Source: Paraburkholderia sp. DHOC27 (GTDB taxonomy: Bacteria > Pseudomonadota > Gammaproteobacteria > Burkholderiales > Burkholderiaceae). From it: DNA of 64,000 nt. Positions 7,873-16,402 of this stretch are shown here, piece by piece. Numbering within the stretch: the first letter of the stretch is position 1; each line of letters opens with the position of its first letter. The stretch spans positions 1,679,431 to 1,743,430 of the forward strand of contig NZ_QVQV01000001.1 in the NCBI RefSeq assembly GCF_003429005.1. Reading direction: 5' to 3'. The notes beneath the pieces are model-generated. The model searched no databases, had not been told where the DNA came from, and worked only from the letters and a program-made list of their open reading frames with translations. The position numbers and the translations under genes were made by a program.

Positions 7873-8694
7873 TCACGCATCCCACTCCGGCGCAAACGGC
7901 GGCGTGACGAAGCGGTTGTGTTTCGGCAGCGCGGCGATTGCTGCGCGGTCGTCCGCGTCGAGTTTCACCGCCAGCGCGTCGAGATTCGACTGCTGACTTT
8001 CGCGCCGTTGTGCTTTGGGGATGGCGGCAACACCGTCCTGTTCCAGCAGCCACGCGAGTGCCACCTGCGCGGCGCTCACGCCATGCTTCGCGCCAATTTG
8101 CTGCAGCACCGGGTCGTTGGCCGCCCGGCCCTGGGCAAGCGGCGCATAGGCGACGAGCGGAATGCCGCGCTCGCGTAGATAGCCGAGCATCTTCGACTGA
8201 TCCAGGAACGCGTGATATTCGATCTGATGACAGGCGATGGGTGCGCCGATTTCTTCGATGGCGGTGCGCAGCATCGTCAGGTTGAAATTGCATACGCCGA
8301 TGGCGCGAACCGTGCCGTTCTGCAGAAAGCCCTGCATGGTCTCCATGATGGCGCCGAGGTCCATGTCGCGCGACGGCCAATGCACCATGTACAGGTCGAC
8401 GTAATCGACGCCGAGCTTGCCCAGGCTCGTATCCAGCGCGCGGCGGATCGCGTGCGGCGCGAGATGCTCGTGCCACACCTTGGTGGTCAGATGCAGTTGC
8501 TTGCGTGCGAGACCCGAAGCGGCAATCGCAGCGCCGACCGCCTCCTCGTTCTGATACATCTCGGCCGTGTCGATGTGCCGGTATCCGAGTTCCAGCGCAC
8601 TCTCCACCACCGGCTGGCAACCGCCGCCCGGCATCCGGAAGGTGCCGAAACCGAGGCGCGGCAACTCGATGCCCTGTGTGTGCAAAACGTCCAT
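7873..8694 (-). CDS. Aldo/keto reductase (AKR, 2,5-diketogluconate reductase-like)
   Basis: 273 residues, the usual length of AKR5-type enzymes. The full catalytic tetrad is visible: Asp42 and Tyr47 in HIDTAEMYQNE, Lys72 in TTKVWHEHL and His105 in MVHWPS. A C-terminal LLEQDGVAAIPKAQRRESQQSNLDAL matches the NADPH 2'-phosphate site. These cytosolic enzymes reduce aldehydes, methylglyoxal or keto-sugars with NADPH. It is divergent from a LysR gene (8875), so that regulator probably controls it. Confidence 0.93.
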   Translation of the reverse strand: MDVLHTQGIELPRLGFGTFRMPGGGCQPVVESALELGYRHIDTAEMYQNEEAVGAAIAASGLARKQLHLTTKVWHEHLAPHAIRRALDTSLGKLGVDYVDLYMVHWPSRDMDLGAIMETMQGFLQNGTVRAIGVCNFNLTMLRTAIEEIGAPIACHQIEYHAFLDQSKMLGYLRERGIPLVAYAPLAQGRAANDPVLQQIGAKHGVSAAQVALAWLLEQDGVAAIPKAQRRESQQSNLDALAVKLDADDRAAIAALPKHNRFVTPPFAPEWDA

Positions 8695-8817
8695 TCGTAT
8701 TCTCCAGGCTGTTTCGGGTCCGCAGCATGAATCGGTGCAAGCCGCCGCGAATCACCGCGAATCTTCAGGCGCACAATTTCCCACGTTTCGATTGTTGAAT
8801 AAAGTACGTGCCGTTCA

Positions 8818-8831
8818 AATCACTCGTGATT
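8818..8831. promoter_or_regulatory. 14-bp palindrome between AKR and LysR genes
   Basis: AATCAC-TC-GTGATT lies in the AT-rich part of the 180-bp divergent region, 43 bases before the LysR ATG and about 124 bases before the AKR ATG. Position and symmetry suit an operator for the LysR protein, but there is no proof that it is bound. Confidence 0.4.
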
Positions 8832-8874
8832 AAACTCCCTGAATCCGAAGTACGACATTCGCAGGGGAATACAC

Positions 8875-9840
8875 ATGACGTTCGACGGCCGACTGTTTTC
8901 CGGCATCACCGTACTCGCGGCGGTCGCGGAGAGCGGCAGCTTCGTGCGCGCCGCCGATGCGCTGGGCTTGTCGCCATCCGGGGTGAGCCGCGCGGTGGCG
9001 CGCCTCGAAAAGCGGGTAGGGGTGCGGCTGCTGGACCGGACCACGCGCTCGCAGACGCTGACCGACGAAGGGCGGCGTCTCTACGAAGCGGTCGGTCCGC
9101 ATCTCACGGGCATCGAAGAGGCGGCGACCGCGGCTGCCGGTTCGGCGAACGTCGTGCAGGGAAAGCTGCGTGTCAACGTCGACCCGTTCTTTTCGCGCAC
9201 CGTGCTGGCCTCGCGGCTGGCCGACTTTCTAAGCCGTCATCCTGACCTGTCGCTCGAACTCATTATGCGCGACGACGTCGGCGATCTGGTGGCCGATGGC
9301 TTCGATCTCGCGGTACGCTTCGGACCACCCCCGTCCGGCTCATTGATCGCACGCAAGCTGCTGGAGACGCGCATCATCACCGTGGCGTCGCCGGGATACG
9401 TCGCCGCGTACGGCAAGCCCGCCAATCCGGAAGCCGTACGAACCCATCAGCGCATCATGTTTTATAACCCGGTCACCGCGCGTCCCTTCGAGTGGGAGTT
9501 CCATCGCGGCAAGAAAGTCACGGAGATTCCGGCGGAAGGACGCCTGCTCGTCTCCGATGTGGAAACCATGCTCGAGGCGTGCATGGCCGGGGCCGGCATC
9601 GCCCAGGTGATGGAGATCGGCGTCGAGCAGATCATGCGCGACGGCGCCCTCGTGGATATCTTCCCGGACTGGTCCGACGAGCGGTTTCCGTTGTACGCGC
9701 TCTTTCCATCGCGGCGTCATCGCGCGGCGAAAGTCGAGGCGTTCATGCATTTCTGTGTCGAGTCACTGTCGGCGGTCGCGCCTGTGACACGCCGTCCGGT
9801 GAGTGTGCGAGGCGAGCGGTCGAAGCGCAAAGGGCGTTGA
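8875..9840 (+). CDS. LysR-family transcriptional regulator (CrgA-like)
   Basis: 321 residues. DNA-binding helix-turn-helix: VLAAVAESGSFVRAADALGLSPSGVSRAVARLEKRVGVRLLDRTTRSQTLTDEG. The effector domain carries LVADGFDLAVRFGPPPSGSLIARKL, the CrgA/DsdC-like signature. The last ~15 residues are basic (RGERSKRKGR). Divergent from the aldo/keto reductase gene and 101 bp upstream of the isonitrile hydratase gene, it could regulate either. The reductase is the usual partner of this arrangement. Confidence 0.93.
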   Translation: MTFDGRLFSGITVLAAVAESGSFVRAADALGLSPSGVSRAVARLEKRVGVRLLDRTTRSQTLTDEGRRLYEAVGPHLTGIEEAATAAAGSANVVQGKLRVNVDPFFSRTVLASRLADFLSRHPDLSLELIMRDDVGDLVADGFDLAVRFGPPPSGSLIARKLLETRIITVASPGYVAAYGKPANPEAVRTHQRIMFYNPVTARPFEWEFHRGKKVTEIPAEGRLLVSDVETMLEACMAGAGIAQVMEIGVEQIMRDGALVDIFPDWSDERFPLYALFPSRRHRAAKVEAFMHFCVESLSAVAPVTRRPVSVRGERSKRKGR

Positions 9841-9941
9841 ACTTTGCCACTTTCGCTTTATAGTCGTCCGGTCGTATAGAGACCGCTGCACGCCACGTTC
9901 GAGGCGGCCGGAACCGTTTTCTAAAGGAATGAGATTTCACC

Positions 9942-10622
9942 ATGACGCTCCAGATCGGATTTCTCGTCTTTCCCGAGGTGCAGCAACTGGACCTGACGGG
10001 TCCCCACGACGTGCTCGCTTCGCTGCCCGGCGCAACGGCCCATCTGGTCTGGAAAACAACTGAACCGGTCAGGTCCAGCAATGGTCTCGTCCTCACGCCC
10101 TCCACGACGTATCAGGACTGTCCGCCGCTCGACGTCATCTGCGTGCCTGGCGGCGGTGGCGTGACGCATCTGCTGCAGGACGCTGAAACCATCGCCTTCA
10201 TCCAGAAGCAGGCCGCCAGTGCGCGTTACGTCACCTCGGTCTGTACCGGCGCCATCGTGCTGGGTGCGGCGGGTCTGCTGCGTGGGCGGCGTGCGACCAC
10301 GCACTGGGCCTATCACGGGTTACTGGAACTGTTCGGCGCGGTCCCGACGCACGGACGCGTGGTGCGTGACGGCAATCTCATCACGGGCGGCGGGGTCACG
10401 GCGGGCATTGATTTCGGACTCACGGTGGCTGCGGAACTGGCGGGCGAAGAAGAAGCCAGGGCGATCCAGCTCAGACTCGAATATGCACCGGCGCCGCCTT
10501 TCGACTCGGGGACGCCCGAGGCCGCCACGCCGGCCGTCGTGGAGCGGGTCCGTCAGCGCTCGGAAAAGGCCGTCACGGCGCAACGGGAAATTGCCCTGAA
10601 AATCGCTGCGCAATGGCGTTAG
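9942..10622 (+). CDS. inhA: Isonitrile hydratase (DJ-1/PfpI superfamily)
   Basis: 226 residues. Sequence features follow Pseudomonas isonitrile hydratase closely: opening TLQIGFL-FP-VQQLDLTGP with Asp17, the nucleophile elbow ARYVTSVCTGA with Cys101, and RATTHWAYHxLLE, RVVRDGNL-TGGG-TAGIDF and QLRLEYAPAPPF. Cys101 and Asp17 are the catalytic residues reported for that enzyme, at the same numbers. The enzyme hydrates isonitriles to N-substituted formamides in the cytosol. Recognition is from memory of the family; related DJ-1 proteins exist, so the substrate is likely but not proven. A hairpin follows the stop codon. Confidence 0.85.
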   Translation: MTLQIGFLVFPEVQQLDLTGPHDVLASLPGATAHLVWKTTEPVRSSNGLVLTPSTTYQDCPPLDVICVPGGGGVTHLLQDAETIAFIQKQAASARYVTSVCTGAIVLGAAGLLRGRRATTHWAYHGLLELFGAVPTHGRVVRDGNLITGGGVTAGIDFGLTVAAELAGEEEARAIQLRLEYAPAPPFDSGTPEAATPAVVERVRQRSEKAVTAQREIALKIAAQWR

Positions 10623-10640
10623 CTTTGGTTTGATCTCACC

Positions 10641-10672
10641 TGGCGGACGGTGCCATGCCGTGGCGTCCGCCA
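10641..10672 (+). terminator. Hairpin after isonitrile hydratase gene
   Basis: TGGCGGACG at 10641-10649 pairs perfectly with CGTCCGCCA at 10664-10672 around a 14-base loop, 18 bases after the stop. Only a short TT follows, so it may stop transcription weakly or protect the 3' end. Confidence 0.45.
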
Positions 10673-11134
10673 TTCCGGACGAGGTTATCCGCATTCGCCT
10701 GCCGGCCGCCGTTTAAACGACTTAACACTATTTAAACGATTTATTTCGAGACAATTCTTATACTGTCTCGCCAGCTTGTCGATTCTCTCGGCATCCTGAT
10801 TGCTGCTGGTGTGCCAGGTCACGTATCTATTGTATTCGCGGGCCCTGCGCGGTTTCGATTATGATAAAAACTCCCTTAACCGGATGAGTGAACGGGAGCA
10901 TTGCGCAGCAATTTGGAGATATGACGCGAGATCGGTTAAACGGGATTCGCGCTGCGCAGCCAATAATCGATAACTACGTGATGGGTTGGGCAATGGCTCA
11001 TGCAGGAGTCGCAAAACGATGCGACGCATGGTCCAGCAAACAAGGCGAGGCCCCCGCAGCCAGGGCGCTCGTCGGCGCCAGCCGATTACCGGCCATGAAG
11101 ATACGAATAACGGTAGTGTGTCGCGCGGGGTTTT
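10673..11134 (+). promoter_or_regulatory. Long leader/promoter region of the FecR-CHASE2 operon
   Basis: About 460 bases without a convincing gene. The first part is unusually AT-rich. Two direct TTTAAACGA words (10712-10720 and 10731-10739) are 19 bp apart. They are followed by a dyad CGAGACA-N10-TGTCTCG (10747-10753 and 10764-10770) whose spacer holds a TATAC -10-like core. That arrangement suits a regulated promoter some 365 bases upstream of the response-regulator ATG. A small reading frame from ATG 10921 with GGAG before it is open to 11157 but overlaps the regulator start and resembles nothing known. Confidence 0.4.
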
Positions 11135-11833
11135 ATGAGAATTGCAGTCCTGGATGACGATCCGGCCCAGACGGATCTGGTGTGCGAAACATTGTCGGCC
11201 GCAGGGCATATCTGTCACGCCTTTGCCGAAGGCCGCGCACTGGTGCGGCAGTTGCGGCGCCAGACTTTCGATCTGCTGGTGCTCGACTGGAACGTGCCCG
11301 ATATGTCCGGCGAGGACGTCTTGCGATGGGTGCGGGAAAGTCTGTCAGAGCGACTGCCCGTCTTGTTCATGACGAGCCGCGGCCGCGATGCGGATATCAC
11401 CTCCATCCTCAACACGGGCGCTGATGACTACGTCGTCAAACCGGTCTCCGCCGGCGTGCTGCTGGCTCGCGTCGGCTCGCTGCTGCGCCGCGCGTACCCG
11501 CTCGATGCCACCGCGTTGAAGGAAATCTTCGACGACTACGAATTCGATCTCGGCGCGCGGCACGTGGTGGTGCGCGGCACGCCGGTGGCCGTCACGCAGA
11601 AGGAGTTCGAGCTGGCGTTGCTGTTGTTCCAGCACCTAAGCCGGCCGTTGTCGCGCGCGCATATCCTCGACGTGATCTGGAAGCGGGCCACGGATATCCC
11701 GTCGCGGACGATGGACACGCACGTCTCGGTGCTGCGCAGCAAACTCGGTTTGCGTCCCGAACACGGTTATCGCCTGACGCCGATTTATGGTTACGGCTAC
11801 CGGCTGGAGCGCATCGACAAGGGGGCGGCGTGA
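11135..11833 (+). CDS. OmpR/PhoB-type response regulator
   Basis: 232 residues. Receiver domain about 1-115: acidic pocket DDD at 7-9, phospho-acceptor Asp51 in VLDWNVPDMSG, Thr80 and Lys102 (DDYVVKP). C-terminal winged helix about 135-228 with VTQKEFELALLLFQHLSRPLSRAHILDVIWK, SRTMDTHVSVLRSKLGL and the typical YGYGYRLE ending. The next gene's GTG start overlaps its stop (GTGA), indicating translational coupling. The cognate kinase is most likely the CHASE2 histidine kinase two genes downstream. Confidence 0.95.
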   Translation: MRIAVLDDDPAQTDLVCETLSAAGHICHAFAEGRALVRQLRRQTFDLLVLDWNVPDMSGEDVLRWVRESLSERLPVLFMTSRGRDADITSILNTGADDYVVKPVSAGVLLARVGSLLRRAYPLDATALKEIFDDYEFDLGARHVVVRGTPVAVTQKEFELALLLFQHLSRPLSRAHILDVIWKRATDIPSRTMDTHVSVLRSKLGLRPEHGYRLTPIYGYGYRLERIDKGAA

Positions 11834-13356
11834 GTCGCGTCGCCGGCCTGGCTGTGGCGGTGCAGGCGGCGGTAACGGTCAGGATCACGCATGAGGCGGC
11901 GCGGCGGCAGGCGCTCGCCTTGCACATGCCGTGTCAGTCGCGTGGGTTAGGCTCATCGCGTTCGTTGCGTTCGTTGCGTTCGTTGAGTCCGTTGCACGCG
12001 CTCATCGCGGCCCTCATCGTTGCGCCAGCGGCGACCTATGCTGCCACGGCCACACACCCACATCACCCGGCGACGCCACAAGCCGTGTACGTCACCTACG
12101 TGACGAGCCAGGGCGACACCCTCTACGAGATTGCCCAGCGCTATCTGCGAAACCCGCACGACTGGACCGTGCTCAGCCGTCTGAACGGCGTGCCGGCGCC
12201 GCGTCACCTGCAGGCCGGCGTCACGCTGCGACTGCCGGCGGCGCTCTTGCGGCAGGACCAGCAGGCGGCGCACGTGGTGGCCGCGAGCGGCCCGGTCGAG
12301 CGCGCCTTTGACGACGGTCCGTTTACGCCGCTCGCGGCGGGTATGACGCTGGGCGAGGGTGACCGGGTGCGTACCGGTCACGAAGGTTTCGTCACGCTGG
12401 AACTGGAAGACGGCACGCACGTGACGGTCTCGCAGGACGCGACGGTGGTGATCGGCACGCTGCGCGTCACAGCGCTGACGGGCGCTACCGATCGCGTGAT
12501 CCAGTTGCATCAGGGCGAAGTCGACAGCGAAGTCACGCATGCCACGAAGAAGGATGACCGCTTCCAGATCCGCTCGCCTTCGGTGGTGGCGGGGGTACGC
12601 GGCACGCGCTTTCGGGTCGACTATGACGGCGGCGCGCAGCGGACCGCCGTGGAGGTGCTGGATGGTGCGGTAGGCGTCGATCCGGCCAGCATCGCCGCGC
12701 CGCCGCCAGGCGTGCCGCTACGGGACTCGCAGCAACTCGTCGCCGCGCATTTCGGCAACGTCAGCGACGCGGGCGGCGCGGTGGGCGTGCCGGTCGCTTT
12801 GCTGCCCGCTCCGGCGTTGCTCGAGCCCGGCAAGGTGCAGGACGGCAAAACCGTCGCTTTCGATCTCGTCGCGCAAGCCCAGGCCGTGGGCTACCGCGTG
12901 CAGATTGCGCGTGATGCGGACCTGCTCGATTTGATCCGCGATCAGCGCGTGAGCGAACCGCACGCGGATTTTGGCGACCTCGCGGACGGCACGTATTTCG
13001 TCCGCATTGCAGCGCTGGGTCACGACGGGCTCGAAGGTCTGCCGCAGACCTACGCGTTCGAGCGGCGACAGCTCGGCCTCGCCGCGTCTGCTGAAGCGCG
13101 CCCCGGCAGCCGTGACTACACGTTCCGCTGGTTCGTGAGCCGCGCGGGCGTGGCGACGCGCTTTCGTTTCGTGCTGGGGACGACGGCCGATCTGGGCACG
13201 CCGCTCGTCGACCGCACGGACTTGCCGGCGGGCGAGATCGTCGTGACCGATCTGCCGCGCGGCGTCTACTATTGGACCGTGATTGCCGAGCAGTTCGAGA
13301 ACGGCCGGTTCTACGAAAAGAGTAGTTCGATCCGTTCGTTCACGCTGGCCCGTTGA
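11830..13356 (+). CDS. LysM- and FecR-domain exported protein
   Basis: 508 residues from a GTG that overlaps the regulator stop; an in-frame ATG at 11926 is an alternative. A signal segment (LSPLHALIAALIVAPAATYA) ends near residue 70. Then come a LysM peptidoglycan-binding domain (about 87-136, VTSQGDTLYEIAQRYLRNPHDW), a FecR domain (about 165-270, with DGTHVTVSQDATVVIG, RIQLHQGEVDSEV-like and IRSPSVVAGVRGTRF) and two Ig/FN3-like beta segments (about 320-500). FecR domains relay envelope signals, and FecR-CHASE2 gene pairs are common in proteobacteria. It probably sits in the periplasm on peptidoglycan and modulates the CHASE2 kinase. A 9-bp repeat encodes RSLRSLRSLSPL in the signal region. 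Confidence 0.88.
   Translation: MSRVAGLAVAVQAAVTVRITHEAARRQALALHMPCQSRGLGSSRSLRSLRSLSPLHALIAALIVAPAATYAATATHPHHPATPQAVYVTYVTSQGDTLYEIAQRYLRNPHDWTVLSRLNGVPAPRHLQAGVTLRLPAALLRQDQQAAHVVAASGPVERAFDDGPFTPLAAGMTLGEGDRVRTGHEGFVTLELEDGTHVTVSQDATVVIGTLRVTALTGATDRVIQLHQGEVDSEVTHATKKDDRFQIRSPSVVAGVRGTRFRVDYDGGAQRTAVEVLDGAVGVDPASIAAPPPGVPLRDSQQLVAAHFGNVSDAGGAVGVPVALLPAPALLEPGKVQDGKTVAFDLVAQAQAVGYRVQIARDADLLDLIRDQRVSEPHADFGDLADGTYFVRIAALGHDGLEGLPQTYAFERRQLGLAASAEARPGSRDYTFRWFVSRAGVATRFRFVLGTTADLGTPLVDRTDLPAGEIVVTDLPRGVYYWTVIAEQFENGRFYEKSSSIRSFTLAR
11958..11993 (+). repeat. 9-bp tandem repeat in signal-peptide region
   Basis: Three exact copies of GCGTTCGTT plus a degenerate fourth (GAGTCCGTT), in frame, encoding repeated R-S-L at the positively charged start of the signal peptide of the LysM-FecR protein. 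Copy-number change would alter signal-peptide length without a frameshift. Confidence 0.85.
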
Positions 13357-13399
13357 GGTCCACTAGAACGACCAGACGCTCGCCCGAGCCAATGAACCC

Positions 13400-16387
13400 A
13401 TGAGCCTCGATCCGCGTGCACGACTTGGCCAGCCAGCCGGCCGACGCTTCCTGCTCGAATGGGCGGCGATCGGCTGCCTGGGTATTACGGTGATTCTGGC
13501 GATCGCGCTGGGACACGTGACGGCGGGCGTCGATCATCTGGTCTACGATCGCTTGCTGATGCTGCATCGGCAGACGGTGTCGCCGGACATCGTGGTGGTC
13601 GAAATCGACAACGCCAGCATCGCGCAGCTTGGCCGCTGGCCGTGGCCGCGCAGTGTGCATGCGCGCCTGCTGGAACGGCTCGCGCAGGCGTCGCCCGCCG
13701 CGGTGATCTACGACGTGCTGTTCACCGAGCCTTCACCCGACGATGCGCAACTCGCGCATGCCGTCGCACTGAGCCCGACGTATCTGCCGGTGCTGCTGAG
13801 TCCCGAATCCGGCGACGGCACGCGCGTGGTGGTCAAGCCGGTGGCGCCGCTCGCGCAAGCCGCGGCGGGGCTTGGGCATATCAACTTCGAAGTGGACGAC
13901 GACGGCATCGTGCGCAGCGTGGCGCTATTCGAAGGCGACGCGGCTTCGCGCTGGCCACAGTTGATGCTGCCAGTCTGGCGGGCGCTTCGCGATGGGGCGG
14001 TGCGGGTCGGGGCTGGGCCTGAGCGTGGCGCGGTTGGTGACGGAGGGAATGGTGGCGGTGCTGGAGGTGGTGAGGTTGGCACCGGTACCGGCAACACTGC
14101 GGTGGTAACAGCCTCTGCGGTCACCTCCACGGATCGCCTCGCGTCACGCGGCGACGAGGCGCGTTTCCTGATTCCATTCAGCCTGAATGCCGGGCACTAC
14201 ACGAAGGTGTCGTTTGCCAGCGTGTTGGCGGGCGACGTGCCGCCGCTACGACTGCGCGGCCGGCTGGTGCTGGTCGGCGTGACGGCCGCAGGTCTGTACG
14301 ACCGCTTCGCGACGCCGGTGTCGGGCGAGCTGGGTCCCATGCCGGGCGTCTACATTCACGCCAACGTGCTCGATACGCTGCTGGGTGGCCGCGCCATCGA
14401 GCCGGTCGGCGCATGGCCGTTGATGCTCGTTTCACTGCTGCCGCTGGCCGGCTTGCTGGCGGGTTTTCTGGTGCTTTCGCCACGGCGTTCGCTATTGTTG
14501 ACCGCCGGTCTGGGCGCGGTGGTGATAGTGGGCAGCGCGGGGTTGCTGTATGGCGCGCGGCTGTGGATGTCGCCGGTGCCGGCTATCGTCGGGCTGATCG
14601 TCGTGTATCCGATCTGGAACTGGCGCCGGCTCGAGATGACGATGGCGTATCTGCGCAAGGAACTGCAGCGGCTCGCCGACGAACCGCATCTGCTGCCCGA
14701 GACGCCGCAACGCCGGCGCGAGTTCGGCGGCGACGTGCTGGCGCAGCACATGGCGCTGATGGGACAGGCGGCGCAGCGTGTGCAGGACATGAAGCGCTTT
14801 GTCTGGGACAGCCTCGACAGCGTGCCTGAACCGCTCCTCGTGAGCGATGTGCACGGCGTGATACTGATCGCCAATCATGCCGCCAAGGCGCACTTCGAGC
14901 GGCTCGGCGAGCCGCCGCCGCAGGGGCGACTCGTGCGCGAGGCGTTGGGGACGCTGGCGTTCGTGAAGACGATAGACGGTGGCGCGGAGCGCGACGTGGA
15001 TCGAGGCGGAATGGCCGGCGCGACGGGGCGCAAAGGAAGCGACGATGGCGGGATACCGGACGGCGATGCACCGGACGGCAATGCGGCGAATGGCAACGCG
15101 GCGAATGGCAACGCAGCGAATGGCAACGCAGCAAATGGCAACGCGGCGACCGGCAATGCAGCGAATGGCAACGCACCAGACGGCAACGCACCAGACGCCA
15201 CCGGAAGTGACAGCGGCATCCGCAACCACGACCAGCAGGCCCGCGCCCACTGGCCCGCGATCCTCGATCCCACCCGACGCGAATTCGCGAGCCTGATGGC
15301 GCAGGGCATCGAAGTGCGCGACCGAATGGAGCGCGACCACCTGCTGCGCTACGCACTATGCGCCAACGAGCAGGGCGAAGTGACGGGCTGGATTGCGGGC
15401 CTCGTCGATGTCTCGGTCCTGCATGCCGCCGAGCGTCAGCGCGAAGACGCACTGCGGCTGCTGTCGCACGACATGCGCTCGCCGCAAGCGTCGATCCTTG
15501 CCCTGGTCGAGATCGAACGAGCGCGGCTGCATCGTGAGACGGGCCCGGCCAACGATCTGCTGGAGCGCATTGCACGCTACTCGCGGCGCGCCCTCACGCT
15601 CGCCGACGATTTCGTGCAACTGGCCCGCGCCGAATCGCAGACCTACGTGCTCGAACCCGTCAGCCTGACCGAGCTGATCATCGACGCGAGCGACGAGGTC
15701 TGGCCGCAAGCCCACGCCAAACAGATCCAACTGGAGACGGAAGGCGGCGACGAGGACGGCTGCTGGATCTGCGCCGATCGTTCGCTGATGACGCGCGCGC
15801 TCGTCAACATTCTGAACAACGCGGTCAAATACAGTCCGCCGGGGACGCGCATCACGTGTGTCATGGGGACGCTGAATGGAGCGGCGAGCGGGGCGCTGAA
15901 CCCGGCGCCGAGCGGTCTCGCAGATCACGCGTCGGATGACGTCATGCGCGACTTGAAGGATGACGCGGCGAGCGCCTCATCGAATGACACAACCGACGCA
16001 ATGAGGCACGCAACGAGCAACGCAACAGGCAACGCAACGAGGCACACAACAGGCAACGCAACAAGCGACGCAACAAGCCACGTCATGCTCGATACCGTTA
16101 GCAAGCCGCCTGCGCGCGTGCAATGCACGATTCGCGATCAGGGCTATGGCATTCCGGTCGAACAACAAAGCCGCCTGTTCCAGCGCTTTAGCCGCTTTCA
16201 CGAAGGCGAGCAGCCGGAAACCGGCGGCGCGGGCCTCGGCATGGCGTTTGTGAAGACGGTGGTGACGCGTCATGGCGGCGATGTGCACGTGGTCAGCGCG
16301 CCGGGCAAGGGCACGGAGTTCACGGTGATATTGCCCGCGCTGGATGAAGCGCAGTGGGACGCGGTTGAGACCGCCGCGCGTTTTTAG
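13400..16387 (+). CDS. CHASE2-domain sensor histidine kinase with low-complexity inserts
   Basis: 995 residues. Span near 20-40, periplasmic CHASE2 domain about 40-320 (DHLVYDRLLMLHRQ, IVVVEIDNASIAQLGRWPWPR, INFEVDDDGIVRSV, PGVYIHANVLDTLL), then about three spans (335-410), a PAS-like segment (460-545) and a HisKA domain with phospho-acceptor His690 in LSHDMRSPQASIL. The ATPase domain has N box 803-808 (NILNNAVKY), G1 DQGYGIP from 913 and G2 GGAGLGMAFVK. Two repeat-rich inserts interrupt it: residues 560-599 (GNAAN x8) and about 826-895, the latter between N and G1 boxes. It probably phosphorylates the OmpR-type regulator of the same operon in response to an envelope signal. Confidence 0.93.
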   Translation: MSLDPRARLGQPAGRRFLLEWAAIGCLGITVILAIALGHVTAGVDHLVYDRLLMLHRQTVSPDIVVVEIDNASIAQLGRWPWPRSVHARLLERLAQASPAAVIYDVLFTEPSPDDAQLAHAVALSPTYLPVLLSPESGDGTRVVVKPVAPLAQAAAGLGHINFEVDDDGIVRSVALFEGDAASRWPQLMLPVWRALRDGAVRVGAGPERGAVGDGGNGGGAGGGEVGTGTGNTAVVTASAVTSTDRLASRGDEARFLIPFSLNAGHYTKVSFASVLAGDVPPLRLRGRLVLVGVTAAGLYDRFATPVSGELGPMPGVYIHANVLDTLLGGRAIEPVGAWPLMLVSLLPLAGLLAGFLVLSPRRSLLLTAGLGAVVIVGSAGLLYGARLWMSPVPAIVGLIVVYPIWNWRRLEMTMAYLRKELQRLADEPHLLPETPQRRREFGGDVLAQHMALMGQAAQRVQDMKRFVWDSLDSVPEPLLVSDVHGVILIANHAAKAHFERLGEPPPQGRLVREALGTLAFVKTIDGGAERDVDRGGMAGATGRKGSDDGGIPDGDAPDGNAANGNAANGNAANGNAANGNAATGNAANGNAPDGNAPDATGSDSGIRNHDQQARAHWPAILDPTRREFASLMAQGIEVRDRMERDHLLRYALCANEQGEVTGWIAGLVDVSVLHAAERQREDALRLLSHDMRSPQASILALVEIERARLHRETGPANDLLERIARYSRRALTLADDFVQLARAESQTYVLEPVSLTELIIDASDEVWPQAHAKQIQLETEGGDEDGCWICADRSLMTRALVNILNNAVKYSPPGTRITCVMGTLNGAASGALNPAPSGLADHASDDVMRDLKDDAASASSNDTTDAMRHATSNATGNATRHTTGNATSDATSHVMLDTVSKPPARVQCTIRDQGYGIPVEQQSRLFQRFSRFHEGEQPETGGAGLGMAFVKTVVTRHGGDVHVVSAPGKGTEFTVILPALDEAQWDAVETAARF
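15077..15196 (+). repeat. Eight 15-bp repeats encoding GNAAN inside the kinase
   Basis: Units of GGCAACGCAGCGAAT type run without frame break from 15077 to 15196. The last two copies are changed to GNAPD. They code for kinase residues 560-599 between the PAS-like and HisKA regions. High internal identity suggests slippage or recombination. Confidence 0.95.
15999..16080 (+). repeat. Degenerate NAT-rich repeat inside the kinase ATPase domain
   Basis: Repeated words GGCAACGCAACA and AGCGACGCAACA encode S-N-A-T-G-N-A-T-type residues (about 867-893) in the variable loop between the N box and the G1 box of the histidine-kinase ATPase domain. Confidence 0.8.
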
Positions 16388-16402
16388 CGAAGCGAGAAGA
16401 CG

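Noticed and set aside
10921..11157. Possible 78-residue gene with GGAG before its ATG
   Set aside because: The Shine-Dalgarno spacing is too short, it overlaps the response-regulator start, and the sequence lacks any family resemblance. Left as part of the leader region.
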